From contig JAPNXP010000009.1 of the NCBI GenBank assembly GCA_028753945.1, positions 4,464,001-4,528,000 of the forward strand: a stretch of DNA of 64,000 bases, read 5' to 3'. The position numbers were made by a program, and so were the translations under genes. The notes beneath the pieces are model-generated. The model was not told where the DNA came from. It saw only the letters and a program-made list of their open reading frames with translations, and made no database searches. This document shows positions 34,590 through 46,115 of the stretch, piece by piece. The DNA is from Hexactinellida sp. DTS-2022. Lineage: Eukaryota; Porifera; Hexactinellida. Numbering within the stretch: position 1 is the first letter of the stretch; each line of letters opens with the position of its first letter.

Positions 34590-35109
34590 CAGGCCCGTGC
34601 CACTAATACAAACTGACCAGGTCAAATCTGGCCAGAATATTTCCAGACCAGGTTCTGACCAGGTTGACCTGGTCAAATGACCAGGTCTTGCGGAGTTCAA
34701 AACAATTAATAAAATAATAAGTATTTTTAAAGTTTAAACTCAGGCTTTCATCCAGACAAAAGTTTCTGCGCGCCTAGATTTAGTTTGAGCTAGTTGATTT
34801 TTCATTTTTACGCCTAGTTTGCACATTTTGTATTAAGTCTATGGGTGCATCTCTCGATATTGTACTCCTAGACACGATTTTTGTACGCCTAGATTAAAAT
34901 CCATCCAAATTACGCTCCTTTAGGAGCGCCCAATACGCCTGGATAACACCCTGTTTAAACTAGTATAATTTTCTAGCGAAAACTCAAATAAAGGAAGCCA
35001 TGATATCAAGATTTTAAGAAGTTAATAATATAATTTTTTTACAATTGGTAGTTTAGCTTTTCTAGTTAAGTTTGACCTGGGCAGGTATCAATAGGCTCGC
35101 ACGGCCCTG
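34590..35109. mobile_element. Middle MITE of the nest (CAGGCCCGTGC ends)
   Basis: Ends CAGGCCCGTGCCACTAATAC and CAATAGGCTCGCACGGCCCTG, flanked by GACTG on both sides (5 bp). Subterminal repeats of GACCAGGT. Confidence 0.7.
34741..34953. mobile_element. Inner hAT-type MITE of the nest (CAGGCTTTCATCCAG ends)
   Basis: Exact TTTAAACT on both sides. Ends CAGGCTTTCATCCAG and CTGGATAACACCCTG. Same family at 41539-41723 and 45058-45241. Confidence 0.9.
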
Positions 35110-35218
35110 GACTGAAGCGGTTATAAAGTGGTCATGCCATGACTTGACCGGCCTAACTAGTGACGTAAGAGTGATCAGGCTATTGGCTAGACTGGCCTGA
35201 TCGCTTCCACCGGCCCTG

Positions 35219-35512
35219 TTTATTGAATACTAATATAGATTACAATTTTATTACATTGGATCTTATGTTTCCTCAAACACGACTAGATCTTTCGGTAATC
35301 CTGCGTCGTCATGTTTCTGATACCAAAAGCGGCTCAATAATTTGTAAAATTTTTGGACTGAAGATGAGAAATACAAATCGTTTTGTGTAACTGGCTTTCT
35401 TAATGAGCAATTGAGAATAAGTAGGAAATGGTTAGATACTTTGAAGTTAAATAGTGAGATACACCAATTTCATGGTGCCCCACATTTAGACCTCACTAGA
35501 AAAGGTTGTCTA
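35219..35512 (+). other. Stretch with a weak coding-like frame
   Basis: One frame reads through SFCVTGFLNEQLRISRKWLD and LTRKGCLVVGQIS up to the left TIR of the next element. No family recognised; it could be exon debris at the insertion site. No boundary evidence. Confidence 0.25.
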
Positions 35513-36535
35513 GTAGTAGGGCAGATTAGCTAATGGATGTGGACATCCCGGACAGAAGCACCAAATTTTTCCACGTACAGACCATTGTTTGGGCACTCGA
35601 TTTTTGGTAGGATCCACTTCCGCCGGATACATTATGACCTCCATCAAGCATTTTCAAAATGGTCACTTTGATATTATTTGGACAAAAGTCCGCATTCACG
35701 AACTCATGTCAAATGACTTCGTATATGGTTATTATATGCATATTCGTTATCAGAACAGTGTGCGCTGTCGAAAAATGGGTCACTCGGTAGGGTTGCTATC
35801 ATTTTTGAGAATGGAATGTTCAACATTCCATCGTTGTCAAGGAAACTTTTTTAATCTAATATGGTCATGTGACCCCTCTAATTAACGGAAATTCCATGCT
35901 GATTACGAATATCCTATTTCTAGATTGGAATATGTATCACTTTAAAGGTTTTATTACATTTAGTGGCTAATGATTAGCTAGCTTAAGAACGAAAGTCGAC
36001 ATGCCACAAATATATCTAGAATCTAGATGCTTTGCTGTCCCTAAGTTTCAATTTTCTTATGTAGCCAAAATAAATTAAAGCGGACTCTATATATTACCTA
36101 GAACGCTTCTAAGTAGAGCCTCTATTTATTCATTCTTATTAAATACCTCGATCTACTTATTCAATACTAGCCTTAGTTAAGTTCATATTGACTAGCAAGA
36201 TGGACTGGAGCATGTGCTTGATTTGTCAAGAAAAGACTAAAGATCCTCTTAAATGCCCACTGAATACATAAGCAAGTGGCGACAAATCAGAACCATACAG
36301 CTCCTTCCTGAATAATGTTAATACCTCAGAGCCTTAGATACATTACCCATGACTCTTAACTTTCGAGAACGCATAACTGTGGCAGATCTGGTTCAAAATT
36401 GGGGTGCATGGCACAAATCTTGCTATACTAAATTCAGTAAAGATAAAGTGGATAGGGCTATCAAAAAACGAGACAGGGATGAACCCATAGAAATCATCAC
36501 CTCTCAAGAGTAACGGTCTAGACGCCAGTCGAGGG

Positions 36536-36966
36536 CAGGGTTGTTTGATTTAAATCAAGTGATTTAAATCATGATTTAAATCATGATTTAAATCAATGAT
36601 TTTTATTAATAAAAATCATGATTTTAATCAAAAATCTGATTTTAATCAAAGAAGTCTGATTTAAATCAAAAAAGTCGAACTTTTTTGATTTAAATCAGAC
36701 TTTTTTGATTTAAATCAGATTTTTTATGTCTATTGTTTTTTGCGAAAAGAAAAGAAATACATTGATAATGAGTCAAATTACATTGATAATGAGTCATTAA
36801 CAATGTAATTAATCTATTAGCCACAGAATATACGCCAGTGTGATATAGATTGCAAAAAAAACAATTAAAATCAAAATTCTGATTTAAATCAAAAAAATCT
36901 GATTTAAATCAAAAAAATCGGATTTTTTTGATTTTTAAAAAAAAATCATGATATTTATCAACCCTG
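36536..36966. mobile_element. hAT-type MITE of TTTAAATCA repeats, in the gene
   Basis: Ends CAGGGTTGTTTGATTTAAATC and the inverse of CAGGGTTG; exact GTCGAGGG on both sides (36528-36535, 36967-36974). The interior is almost entirely GATTTAAATCA units and their inverse. Confidence 0.92.
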
Positions 36967-39900
36967 GTCGAGGGACATAATGGCCTGTCTGTTTTGTCAA
37001 CTAAAGGATGGACACCTACATGAATGTAGTCTCTTGAGCTTGATGTAACTATACGACAAATGGCTTCTGTCCTGCAGGAAACAGAGTTAATGGCTAGAAT
37101 GGAAGGCGGTGATCTCATGGCACTCTAGGCTAAATATAATATGCAATGCTTGAGAACACTAAAGAATCGCTACCGATCATTTCTACGGGAACAGGAGCAT
37201 GATTTTGGAACATTTTCTGAGGATAGTAAGATTAAGGCAAGAGCACTTGTGGAGCTCTTTATTCATGTAGAGAACTGCGTAGAAGATGGAACTTTTCAAT
37301 TCAAATATTCGTACTTGCATCAGCTATATGAGAAGCGATTACAGTACCTTGGGTATGAGAAGGAGACTAACAGAACACGATTCAAAGAGAAAGTTCTAGC
37401 ATATTTCCCACAGGCACAAGAGCAAACTGATGGAAAAAGTAAGATTTTGGTTTTTGAACGATGTATGAAGCAGATGTTGAAGCAGGCAATGCAATGCGAT
37501 TACGAAGGTGATGCACTACTCCTGGCTAGAGTAGCCAAGATAGTGCGCAAAGAAATGCTGAACCACAACGGTTTCCGCTTTGATGGCGATTTTCGTGCTG
37601 GTTGTCAACAAGAGTCAGTGCCATCTACTCTCAAGACCTTTGTATCAATGATGTTGAATGGTGCTGACCTGGAAGACCAAGCTTCCATAGACTCACAGGC
37701 TATACTCACAGTCTCTCAAACCATTTTTTTCAACTTCAAGAAACATACATCATCTACTGCAAAGTCTCGGCATACCCTGGACTTGGAACCACCTTTACCA
37801 TTATACATCGGAATGAAGACTCATACAGAGACCAGGTCTAAAAAGTTCATCACACAGTTATATCAATTAGGTCTCAGTGTGAGCTATGACAGAGTACTTC
37901 AGGTTGAGAGCAAACTTGCGACTGCTGTCTGTGAGAACTTCCGGGAGAAAGGAGTTGTGGTTCCTGCACAGCTTCAACATGGACTGTTCACACTTGGTGC
38001 GCTTGATAACTTGGATTATAATCCTACAAGCACAACTGCTAAAGGTTCATTTCATGGGACGGGGATCAGTCTGTTCCAGTTTCCAACTTCTTCTAATTTA
38101 GGAGAAAAACTGAATCCAATCAGGCTGCCATTGACTGATATCAAAAAGAATTATCATTTACCAGACAGCTTTACCACTGTTTCTGCTGTGCCTTTAAAGA
38201 CGGCCAAAGTTACAGTTCCACTAAACTCGAAAGTTTCAGCTTCTGTAGAGGGACAATTGTTAGTTGCACAATTTAGGGAGAAGAACTGGCTTGAGCATGC
38301 TTATCTTCTGCTGGAGAAAGTTAAACTTGAAAAAAGCGATATTGTTGCCTGGTCAGCATTTCATGCCTATATGCAAGATGAGTCAATAGATGTATACACC
38401 ACCCTAACACAGCTCTTGCCACTTTTCTATGAGAAGGCCGCAACTGCAGCTATGATAAAGCACGGAATGAATGTGCTACGTTGGGCGATAGAATTCCTTA
38501 ATCCTGGACAGATACCAGTTATAGCCTTTGATGCACCACTTTATGCTCTTGTCAAGTTCTCTCAGTGGAACTGGCCTGAAACGCACGGGGAGGTAAAGAT
38601 CATAGTAATGTTTGGTGGCCTCCATATTGAAATGGCAGTGTGGAAAACATATGGTGACTATCTAGATGGATCGGGATGGACAGATGTGATAACACAAGCA
38701 GGCATTGCATCATCGGGCACAGCAGACTCATTTCTGAAGGTCTCACATCTCACCAGAACAAGTTACGCTCACCAGGTAACTGCTTTAGCTCTTGCTAAGC
38801 TCCAACAAGAAGCTTATCAGTACACTAAGGAAGCATACAGTACTAAAGACAAGGACGAATGGACTAGAAATGATAGAGAAGAGTCCAACATTCAATTCTG
38901 GGATACGATTCTCAACATGGAACTGACGGCCCTAATTTTCATCAGATCACATCGTGAGGGGAACTTTCCTCTATATGTTGAAAGTCTGAAGGCCTTGGTT
39001 CCATGGTTCTTCGCTCTCGACCACCACAATTATGCACGGTAGATTCGAATTCACATACGAGATATGGAGAGTCTCCCAGAAACCATCCTCAAAGAATTCA
39101 AGGAGAACAGTCATTGGATCGTCCATAAAACAACAAACAGATTTTCGACAATTCCTATCGACCAAGCCCATGAACAAAATAATGAAGCGGTCAAGGGTGA
39201 TGGGGGTGCAGTTGGCCTAACTGAGAATCCTTCAGCCTTCATGAAATGGATGGTCTCAGGTCCTGAACAAGCAAGGTTAATGAAGGAGTTTGAAGAAAAC
39301 TACGACTCAAAAGAAATTAGTTCAGAGTATGGTTATCACCACGAAGAGGGATTTTCCACGCAAAGGACTTTCAAAGAGCATGCTAACAGTCTTGTTCAGG
39401 TTATCGATGAGCTGGGAAATCCTTTCCTTCATGATAGTGATGAATTACTGGCTCTAGACACACGAAATGTTTTGAATGAATCTGTGGTAAACACAGTTCG
39501 AACAGTGCAGAGACTAGGAAACGATCAATATGCCAAGTACTGGAAGGAAGTGGTAACTGATCGCACGTTATCCATTCATGTATATATCGTAATGCAGCAC
39601 AGGGACAGTGATATGAGTGCGTTTTTCAAACATGAGAATCATCCTTTTCCTCCTTCGCTATCTGTTAATGGGAAATTGCGGTTTGGAAAGAAATCTGATC
39701 TGCTTACTATTTTGGAAAGGGTTACCCATAATGATCCCCCGAGCTTCTTTGACGTGAAGGTCCTTGATGGAGCTGCTGTGGTCCACTTTCTTCCCACTAC
39801 TAATGTTGTGACGTTTGACGACTATGCTAATCAAGTAGTTGTCCCACACATCATTAATCAACTATCAAACACCAAAAGAGTTGATATAGTAAGGGACATA

Positions 39901-40539
39901 TATATCCCCTAGAGTATCAAAGAATCTACTATAGAAAAGAGAGGTAAAGGTATTCGGAGAAAGGTTGCAAGTAAGAATAAGCTCCCAAGAAATTGGGCTG
40001 ATTTCTTACGTGATCCAAATAATGAACAAGAACTGTTTGCATTTCTTTCCAACAAGATTGCCAATATTAATTGTCCCGAATGAAAGGAAATAATAATCAC
40101 GGATGGTGCCACAGCTATTCTTCGAGCAAGTGATCGTTCTATGGCACTATGTGATCATGAGGAAGCTGACACCAGGCTACTGATACATTTACAGGATGCC
40201 CTTCTCAATAGCTGTACTAAATGTCTAGTGCGCACAGTTGACACGGATGTAGTGGTGATCCTTGTTGGAAAGTTACACCACTTGATTACCATATGCAAAG
40301 ATGTGAACATTTGGGTTAGCTTTGGTACAGGAAAGAACTTTTACATACTATCATATCAATGCAATCTACGAAGAACTAGGAAGGGAGAAATCTCTGGCCC
40401 TTCCTGTTTTCCATTGTTTCACGGGATGTGATACTACATCTGCATTCTTTGGGAGAGGCAAGAAGTCAGCATGGGATGCATGGAACTGTTATCATGATGT
40501 GACAGTCGCCTTTACCTACATGGCACTCAACCCTTATAC

Positions 40540-40839
40540 CAGGGGCGTCAGAAGGGGGGGGCACAGGGGGGCACGTGCCCCCCTAAAAAATCTCGGTGCC
40601 CCCCTCATTTGTGCATCCCCACGCCTGAGCCCCTTCCCCTGTCCAAATAGATGAAATAACAACACCAATGATACACATGAGTTCAAATGTCATGATACCA
40701 CTGCTCTTATCCGAAGTGAAACTATTAAAAAAGACATAAAATCACGTTGGGTTTTATACTACTAAGAATTAGCTTTTTGTCTGTGCCCCCTCTAAATTCT
40801 GATTGCCCCCTCCCCGATTTCAAGCTTCCGACGCCCCTG
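40540..40839. mobile_element. hAT-type MITE (CAGGGGCGTCAGAAG ends), in the gene
   Basis: Exact CCTTATAC on both sides (40532-40539, 40840-40847); ends CAGGGGCGTCAGAAGG and CTTCCGACGCCCCTG. Removing it rejoins ALNPYT to the downstream frame starting KVESDVQHF. Confidence 0.92.
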
Positions 40840-41538
40840 CCTTATACAAAAGTAGAATCCGATGTTCAGCATTTCTAGCTGCTGGAACGCTTCACTGTTA
40901 TTCTTTACGATAAAGCAAGTGAATTGCAGTATGTGGATGAAGCAAGAAAATAAATGTTTTGTCAGGACAAAACAATGGAGAGAATACCGCCCACCCGGGA
41001 TGCACTACTACAAAACTCAAAACGAGTTGCATATCAGTCTGGGATATGGTGCACTAGTGAGCAAACTGAACAACTGGTACCTACTCCAGAAGGTTGGGGC
41101 TGGACTCTTGATGAAAAAACCCAATCATGGGTTCCTGTATGGAACAGTTTACCTGTGCCCTCAAAGGCATGCAGTTAATTAGTGAAATGTAGCTGCAAGA
41201 GTAAAAGTGACTATGGCGGTAGATGTGCGTGTAGAAAAGCGCGTTGGAAATGCACAGAACTTTGTAGTTGTAACTGTGAAAAGTAATATTTTTAGTGACA
41301 TGGTACAAACCATAATTTAGTATCCCATTACAGTATTCTCACTTTCTAGTAGCTAATCATTAGCCACTAAATGTAATAAAATCTTTAAAGTGATACATAT
41401 TCCAATCTAGAAATAGGATATTCGTAATCAGCATGGAATTTCCGTTAATTAGAGGGGTCACATGACCATATTAGATTAAAAAAGTTTCCTTGACAACGAT
41501 GGAATGTTGAACATTCCATTCTAAAAAATGATAGCAAC

Positions 41539-41723
41539 CAAGGTTTCATCCAGGCGTATGCAGCGCGCCTGGAGGCGCGTGAATTTGGAAGGAAACATTT
41601 CTAGGCGCGTGAAATTCGATAGATGCTTCCATAGACGTAATACAAAATGAGTAATTTAGGCGCGTGTGAGCGAGCTCAAACTAAATCTAGGCGCGCGGGA
41701 AATTATGTCTGGATGAAAGCCTG
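41539..41723. mobile_element. hAT-type MITE (CAxGGTTTCATCCAG ends) in the right TIR
   Basis: Exact ATAGCAAC on both sides. The left TIR (GGTTGCTATCATTTTTGAG) is the empty site. So the insertion came after the 6.5-kb element had its two TIRs. Confidence 0.9.
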
Positions 41724-42238
41724 ATAGCAACCCTACCGAGTGACCCATCTTTCGACAGCGCACACTGTTCTGATAACGAATATGCATATAATAACCATAT
41801 ACGAAGTCATTTGACATGAGTTCGTGAATGCGGACTTTTGTCCAAATAATATCAAAGTGACCATTTTGAAAATGTTTGATGGAGGTCATAATGTATCCGG
41901 CGGAAGTGGATCCTACCAAAAATCGAGTGCCCAAACAATGGTCTGTACGTTGGAAAAATTTGGTGCTTTGGTCCGGGATGTCCACATCCATTCAAAATAT
42001 GGGCTTAAGCTGCCCTACTATAGGGATATAAACAAACTAGAAATTGATATTTCTCAAGAAATAAGAAAACCTTTATCTGAACTAACTGCTCTACGCACAC
42101 GCTTTTCTCCCCTTTTGAATTTCATGAATTCTTAAGTAGAAAACTGATAGGTTATCAATTGTTACTTAATGATAAACTTTCAGTTCCTTAGAACGGGTAC
42201 ATTATAATAATCTTCACACCATATGCCTATGCCTAAAT

Positions 42239-42349
42239 CATCAATTCCCAACCTTTTCTACCGTGGACACCGTATAGTCATTCTGTATACCCCTTACAGC
42301 CGTCCATTGACCCATTAGGGTCCAAGGTTCCCAGGATTGGGAACTACTG
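42239..42349. mobile_element. Small hAT-type MITE (CAGTAGTTCCCAATC end)
   Basis: Left end CATCAATTCCCAACC worn, right end GATTGGGAACTACTG; flanks GCCTAAAT and ACCTAAAT (7/8). Confidence 0.75.
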
Positions 42350-42471
42350 ACCTAAATTATTTTTGTTCTCAATCACCTCGAAATTCGTAAAAATTGAAGG
42401 GATTACATCATTGGGATAGGAATTTATTCTAAAGTTCTTTTGCATCAAACTTTTTCTCGGATGTTCGAGTA

Positions 42472-42972
42472 CAGTATGTTCTCTCTAATAGTCCACCATT
42501 TGGCAAAAAGATCCAAGTTGACCATTATAGTACATGAACTATTATAGAATTTGGCCTTCAGTACATCAATGGTAACACATACAAAGTAATAACATAGTAA
42601 GTATTAGTACAAGAAAATATGATTGAGGTTATATAGCAGAATACTAGGAGTATGAACTGTACGTTGGTTCTACGGATTATCGTATTTCTACCAGTCCAAA
42701 TGAAGTTTTGGGGTCCCCGTGTGGACGTTAACCTAATTAGTATCGATGCTATTGAAACAATCTCACAAATACAATATCTAACTTAAGAGAAACACGATAA
42801 GAAATGTTGACAATTCATAAGTGGATTAGTAGAGAATTAGACATTTAGAAAGTGGTTATTTGATCCATAAATGTGGAAGGAAACGAGTATATCTTGATTA
42901 TTCTGGTTATGTTTGTACAACTAAATTCAGGTCGACAAATAGAGAAGTGGACTATTAGAGAGTACTGACTTG
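42472..42972. mobile_element. Tc1/mariner-type MITE (CTCTCTAATAGTCCAC ends)
   Basis: Left CAGTATGTTCTCTCTAATAG and right, reversed, CAAGTCAGTACTCTCTAATAG, both flanked by TA. Internal repeats of the same motif. 501 bp. Confidence 0.75.
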
Positions 42973-42974
42973 TA

Positions 42975-43307
42975 TAACGATCATAAGATTTAAACACAAT
43001 GTACCCGATGTGATAGAAAATATCTGATGGCTCGGGTTCTCAAATGATTCATAAATTAAAAAAATGAAGATACCAGAGATTTTTTTTCGATTTAAGTCTT
43101 GACTTTAACAGATAAACCTGGTAACTCTCTTTATGTAAATGAGTTTCTAATTGTCCATTTGGATTAATAAAGAAACGTGTTGCTAATATACTAACACTTT
43201 AAAACTATTCAATCGACTAAGAAAAATACTCCATAAGATTATGTGTGTAGTATCATGGGCGGTTAGCTGGTTAAACGTGGCGAGGAAAAAGAATGGTAAC
43301 CAACCCC
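42975..43307. other. Gene-free stretch
   Basis: AT-rich, nothing recognised. Confidence 0.4.
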
Positions 43308-43315
43308 ACCCAGGG

Positions 43316-43710
43316 CAGAGTAACCGCGTACGTTCGTACGGTACGGTACGCAATAATACGTTGTGAAAATTAACAATATATACAAGTATTTCTATAATTC
43401 GAAAAATAATTAATTAACAAGGATCTAATTCGAAAATACAGAACCCAATAAAAATTAAAAATACCACAAAGTTCAAACCAATACAAAGGCAAGTTGAATT
43501 TTCTACCAAGAATGGATAGTTAATCTTGATAATTTACATAACTTATTATTCGATTAAAAAAAAGAATCAAGTGCTAAAAGATAGGATTCTATACTATCAT
43601 TAAATAAGTACGTACGGAGTGCGTACAGAGTGCGTAAGTACGGTACGGAAGGATAATCTGCGTACTAAGTCCGTACCGTACCGTACAGTACGCCGTACGC
43701 GGTTACTCTG
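43316..43710. mobile_element. hAT-type MITE (CAGAGTAACCGCGTACG ends)
   Basis: Exact ACCCAGGG on both sides; ends CAGAGTAACCGCGTACG and the inverse. Both subterminal zones are GTACGGTACG arrays. Confidence 0.92.
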
Positions 43711-43718
43711 ACCCAGGG

Positions 43719-44177
43719 GTTTGTTTCCACCTCTGCATTTTGAGACATGTACAATTCGTGACCGGATATTTGTATGCACCTACCTTTCATGACGAAAATT
43801 ATTCGGAGTGAATCCCCTAGGTACAAAGTTCCCTTAGGGACGCTTTGTTTTGATAGAATATTTTATTAATTTTAACAATGAGTTCAAATTGACCCTAGCG
43901 GAAACTTATTTGCATCCGCCTCCCGGTGTATATATAGAAATCTTAATATGGAACATTATTAAATAGTAACAGAGGTTTTGGTTTTGAAATATTATATATA
44001 GTTCGTGCATAAAGTGGATACGTAATGTATAGAGTATCCACTTAATTGTCCATTATAAATTTATTTTGAATCGGTACTAAATTGAACAAAAGATAAACAC
44101 AACAAATGTCATCTACTAACTCATAAATTCAATTTCCATTAATTAAAATAGTCGATTGTACATCATAATCGTTTATT
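43719..44177. other. Gene-free stretch
   Basis: AT-rich, no bounded repeat or coding frame. Confidence 0.4.
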
Positions 44178-44185
44178 GTGTAGTG

Positions 44186-44319
44186 TGCGATTCCCGACCT
44201 TTTTCAACCGTAGATCCCCAATAATAAATTTTTGACATTTTGTGGACACATCCCATTGACCGTAATACATCTTGTGAACCCCTTACAGCAGTCCGTGGAC
44301 CCAAATTTGGGAACCACTG
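44186..44319. mobile_element. hAT-type MITE (CAGTGGTTCCC family), 134 bp
   Basis: Exact GTGTAGTG on both sides; right end TTTGGGAACCACTG intact, left end TGCGATTCCCGACC worn. Confidence 0.85.
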
Positions 44320-44458
44320 GTGTAGTGGCATTATTTTTATATAAAATAATATTTTCAAAAATATTGGTTAAATTATAGTCGATACGTTATAAAATAGAGT
44401 AGTTGTGATTAGTGGCATTATAGACTGCCTTAGAGCCAATAGTGTCCAGTACCAGCAT

Positions 44459-44830
44459 CAGGGCGTCCTGTCCAGGGGGTCCCTTCGGGGAACTTCATTA
44501 GCGTATCCAGAATCATCGTGAGGGGATGCTTTGGAGCGGGTATAGCTATTCTTGTCACATAGTAGGAGGAGTGTAATATTGTGCAGTCGTACGAAATTAT
44601 AAATAACAATACGTCCCTTTTGGAAACCAGTTATGAGGGGGGGGGGGGTGTTTGAACCCCCCGTATCCCCCCCTGGATACGCCACTGAACTTTCAGTGCT
44701 TTTGCCCAGATAAAATAGCTAGATAAGGGCCCCCAAGGGGGCCCTTATCAAACTAGTATTCCAAATTAGGAAGCCCCAAGGGGGGCCCAGCGGGAATTTC
44801 CCGCTGGCTTGTATGGTCAGGACGCCCCTG
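44459..44830. mobile_element. hAT-type MITE (CAGGGCGTCCTG ends) with a nested MITE
   Basis: Exact ACCAGCAT on both sides; ends CAGGGCGTCCTG and CAGGACGCCCCTG. Contains GGGCCCCC/GGGGGCCC hairpins. Confidence 0.9.
44496..44687. mobile_element. Nested MITE (CAGTGGCGTATCCAG-like ends)
   Basis: Left CATTAGCGTATCCAG, right CTGGATACGCCACTG, flanked by AACTT on both sides (5 bp). G/C runs near the right end. Confidence 0.7.
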
Positions 44831-45057
44831 ACCAGCATTCAGGATAATATAATGATACTTGAGAAATCCCCCAAAATATGTACTTAGACAGAATTTGGAG
44901 AATTTTCACTTGTTACTAAATGTAGGGTAACGAATTTTCCGTGCCTTGAAATATCTGGTCACGAATTGTACGTGTCACGAAATGTAAGGTCAGGAATGTG
45001 CGGTCAGAAATGTTTGTATCCTCTTGGGAATTTATACAAATTAAGTACAATAGAAAT

Positions 45058-45241
45058 CAGGTTTTCATCCAGTCAAAATCTTCTGCGCGCCTAGATTAAG
45101 TTTGAACTCGCTCACACGCTCCTAATTTACTCAATTTGTATCACGTCTTTGGGAGCATCTTTCGATTTTCTCCCGCATAGATTTAGCTTCCTTTCAGATT
45201 TCCGCGCCTGGAAGCGTTGCGCACGCCTGGATCAAACCCTG
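45058..45241. mobile_element. hAT-type MITE (CAGGTTTTCATCCAG ends)
   Basis: Third copy of the 34741 family; ends CAGGTTTTCATCCAG and CTGGATCAAACCCTG, flanks ATAGAAAT and GTAGAAAT (7/8). Confidence 0.88.
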
Positions 45242-45249
45242 GTAGAAAT

Positions 45250-46113
45250 TCTTTTTTTGTCCATTTTTTACACTCCCTAGGCCACAAAAAAACCCAGTTA
45301 TCAAAAGGATGCGATTATTTTATAATGAATTAAACAATTTATGCAAAGACACAACGAAATCCCCGATTTTGACCGTACACTCGTTTAATGATAGCTAACG
45401 GTTAGGATAGTTAATATACAATCAATGCACAAACAATTTAGCTGGAAAAAGTGGCCTTCCTAGGATTTTGGTTATATTTTCCATTACTTGTGAAGGTTCT
45501 ACAGTGCTGGCAATTTATTTCAAAATTTGTGGGCGTTATCTTCTCAAAACGAACTAGCAAGCAAAGCGCGCTAGGAATTGTCAAATTAAACAACATTGAA
45601 TTTGAATAATTACCTCTGCATTTGTGAGTAAATTAACTTAATACCCGGAAAATGGCAATTTTTTCAGGAAATAGTTCTATTAATTTATGATTTCTGTTGT
45701 TTACTATGCTATGTAGCAGGGGTTTATCTAGTATTTTCTGGTGCGGCACATTTTTATGGAGTAGATTGTACGGAACCTTATAGCTTCTGGTGCCTTATTT
45801 GAGCAACATTCAGATAATAAATTAGGTATTATCCGCTTTTCCAACTCTGAGCCATCCTAATGTTTCATTAATATTTAATAATTTAGGAGCGTTTTTTTTC
45901 TATAATCATGTCCATGCGTTGTTCATAAAATTTCATTCTCAAAGCAATTCTCAAAGCAGGAAATAATTTACTTTCTTAAACAGTTAAAGTGAGGCTCATT
46001 TGTATTGTTACAATTGCCTTTGATTTTAGATGAAGTCAATATTCGGGAATGGTATATAAATGTGAGACTAGATTTCCTATTTATTCAATCTTATAATTGA
46101 AACATTGCCCAAT
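45250..46113. other. Gene-free stretch
   Basis: No coding frame. Near 45719 GCAGGGGTTTATCTAGTATTTT looks like one hAT-type end without a partner; a similar single end is near 7665. Confidence 0.4.
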
Positions 46114-46115
46114 TA

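Larger units (their letters stand above)
34578..35218. mobile_element. Outer MITE of a three-level nest (9795 family)
   Basis: Left end CAGGGCCGACTG, resuming after the insertion as GACTGAAGCGGTTATAAAGTGG; right end TCGCTTCCACCGGCCCTG. Body is the reverse of the 9795-9941 element. No clear target duplication. Confidence 0.7.
36200..41286 (+). pseudogene. Gene of the long-TIR element: zinc-motif N-terminus, PIN/XPG-like domain, C-terminal cysteine cluster
   Basis: A single protein read through breaks. Start MDWSMCLICQEKTKDPLKCP (C-x2-C) at 36200, then WHKSCYTKFSKDK, then a hAT MITE, then MACLFCQ-like. The long frame 37141-39042 (633 aa) holds most of the middle, including YLDGSGWTDVITQAGIASS. 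Stops: TAA 36269, TAG 39040, TAG 39910, TGA 40081; a frameshift near 40330-40370; a second hAT MITE at 40540-40839. Late domain: VKVLDGAAVVHFLPTT (about 39757), CDHEEADTRLLIHLQDAL (40149), RTVDTDVVVILVG (40231), FHCFTGCDTTSAFFGRGKK (40414). The end has CSCKSK...CACRKARWKCTELCSC, a CXC/tesmin-like cluster, with TAA at 41284. From memory, a multicopy uncharacterised invertebrate family. The PIN/XPG reading is my inference from the E-A-D-T, D-T-D-V and G-C-D...G-x-G-K-K pattern. Confidence 0.7.
35513..42019 (+). mobile_element. 6.5-kb DNA transposon with about 470-bp terminal inverted repeats
   Basis: 35513-35982 is the reverse complement of 41346-42019 (the latter enlarged by a hAT MITE). Outer ends share TAGTAGGGCAG followed by ATGGATGTGGACATCCCGG; inner ends are TTTAGTGGCTAATGATTAGCT. 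Between them lies one damaged gene (36200-41286) and two hAT MITEs. A TAG trinucleotide flanks both outer ends, too short to prove a target duplication. Open frames in the TIRs on both strands are repeat artefacts. Confidence 0.75.

Noticed and set aside
35589..35885. 98-codon frame with a matching reverse frame at 41656-41991
   Set aside because: It is in the long TIRs of the 6.5-kb element, present once per arm.
41824..42135. 103-codon frame at the right border of the 6.5-kb element
   Set aside because: Mostly TIR sequence on the opposite sense; only the last third lies outside. No family recognised.
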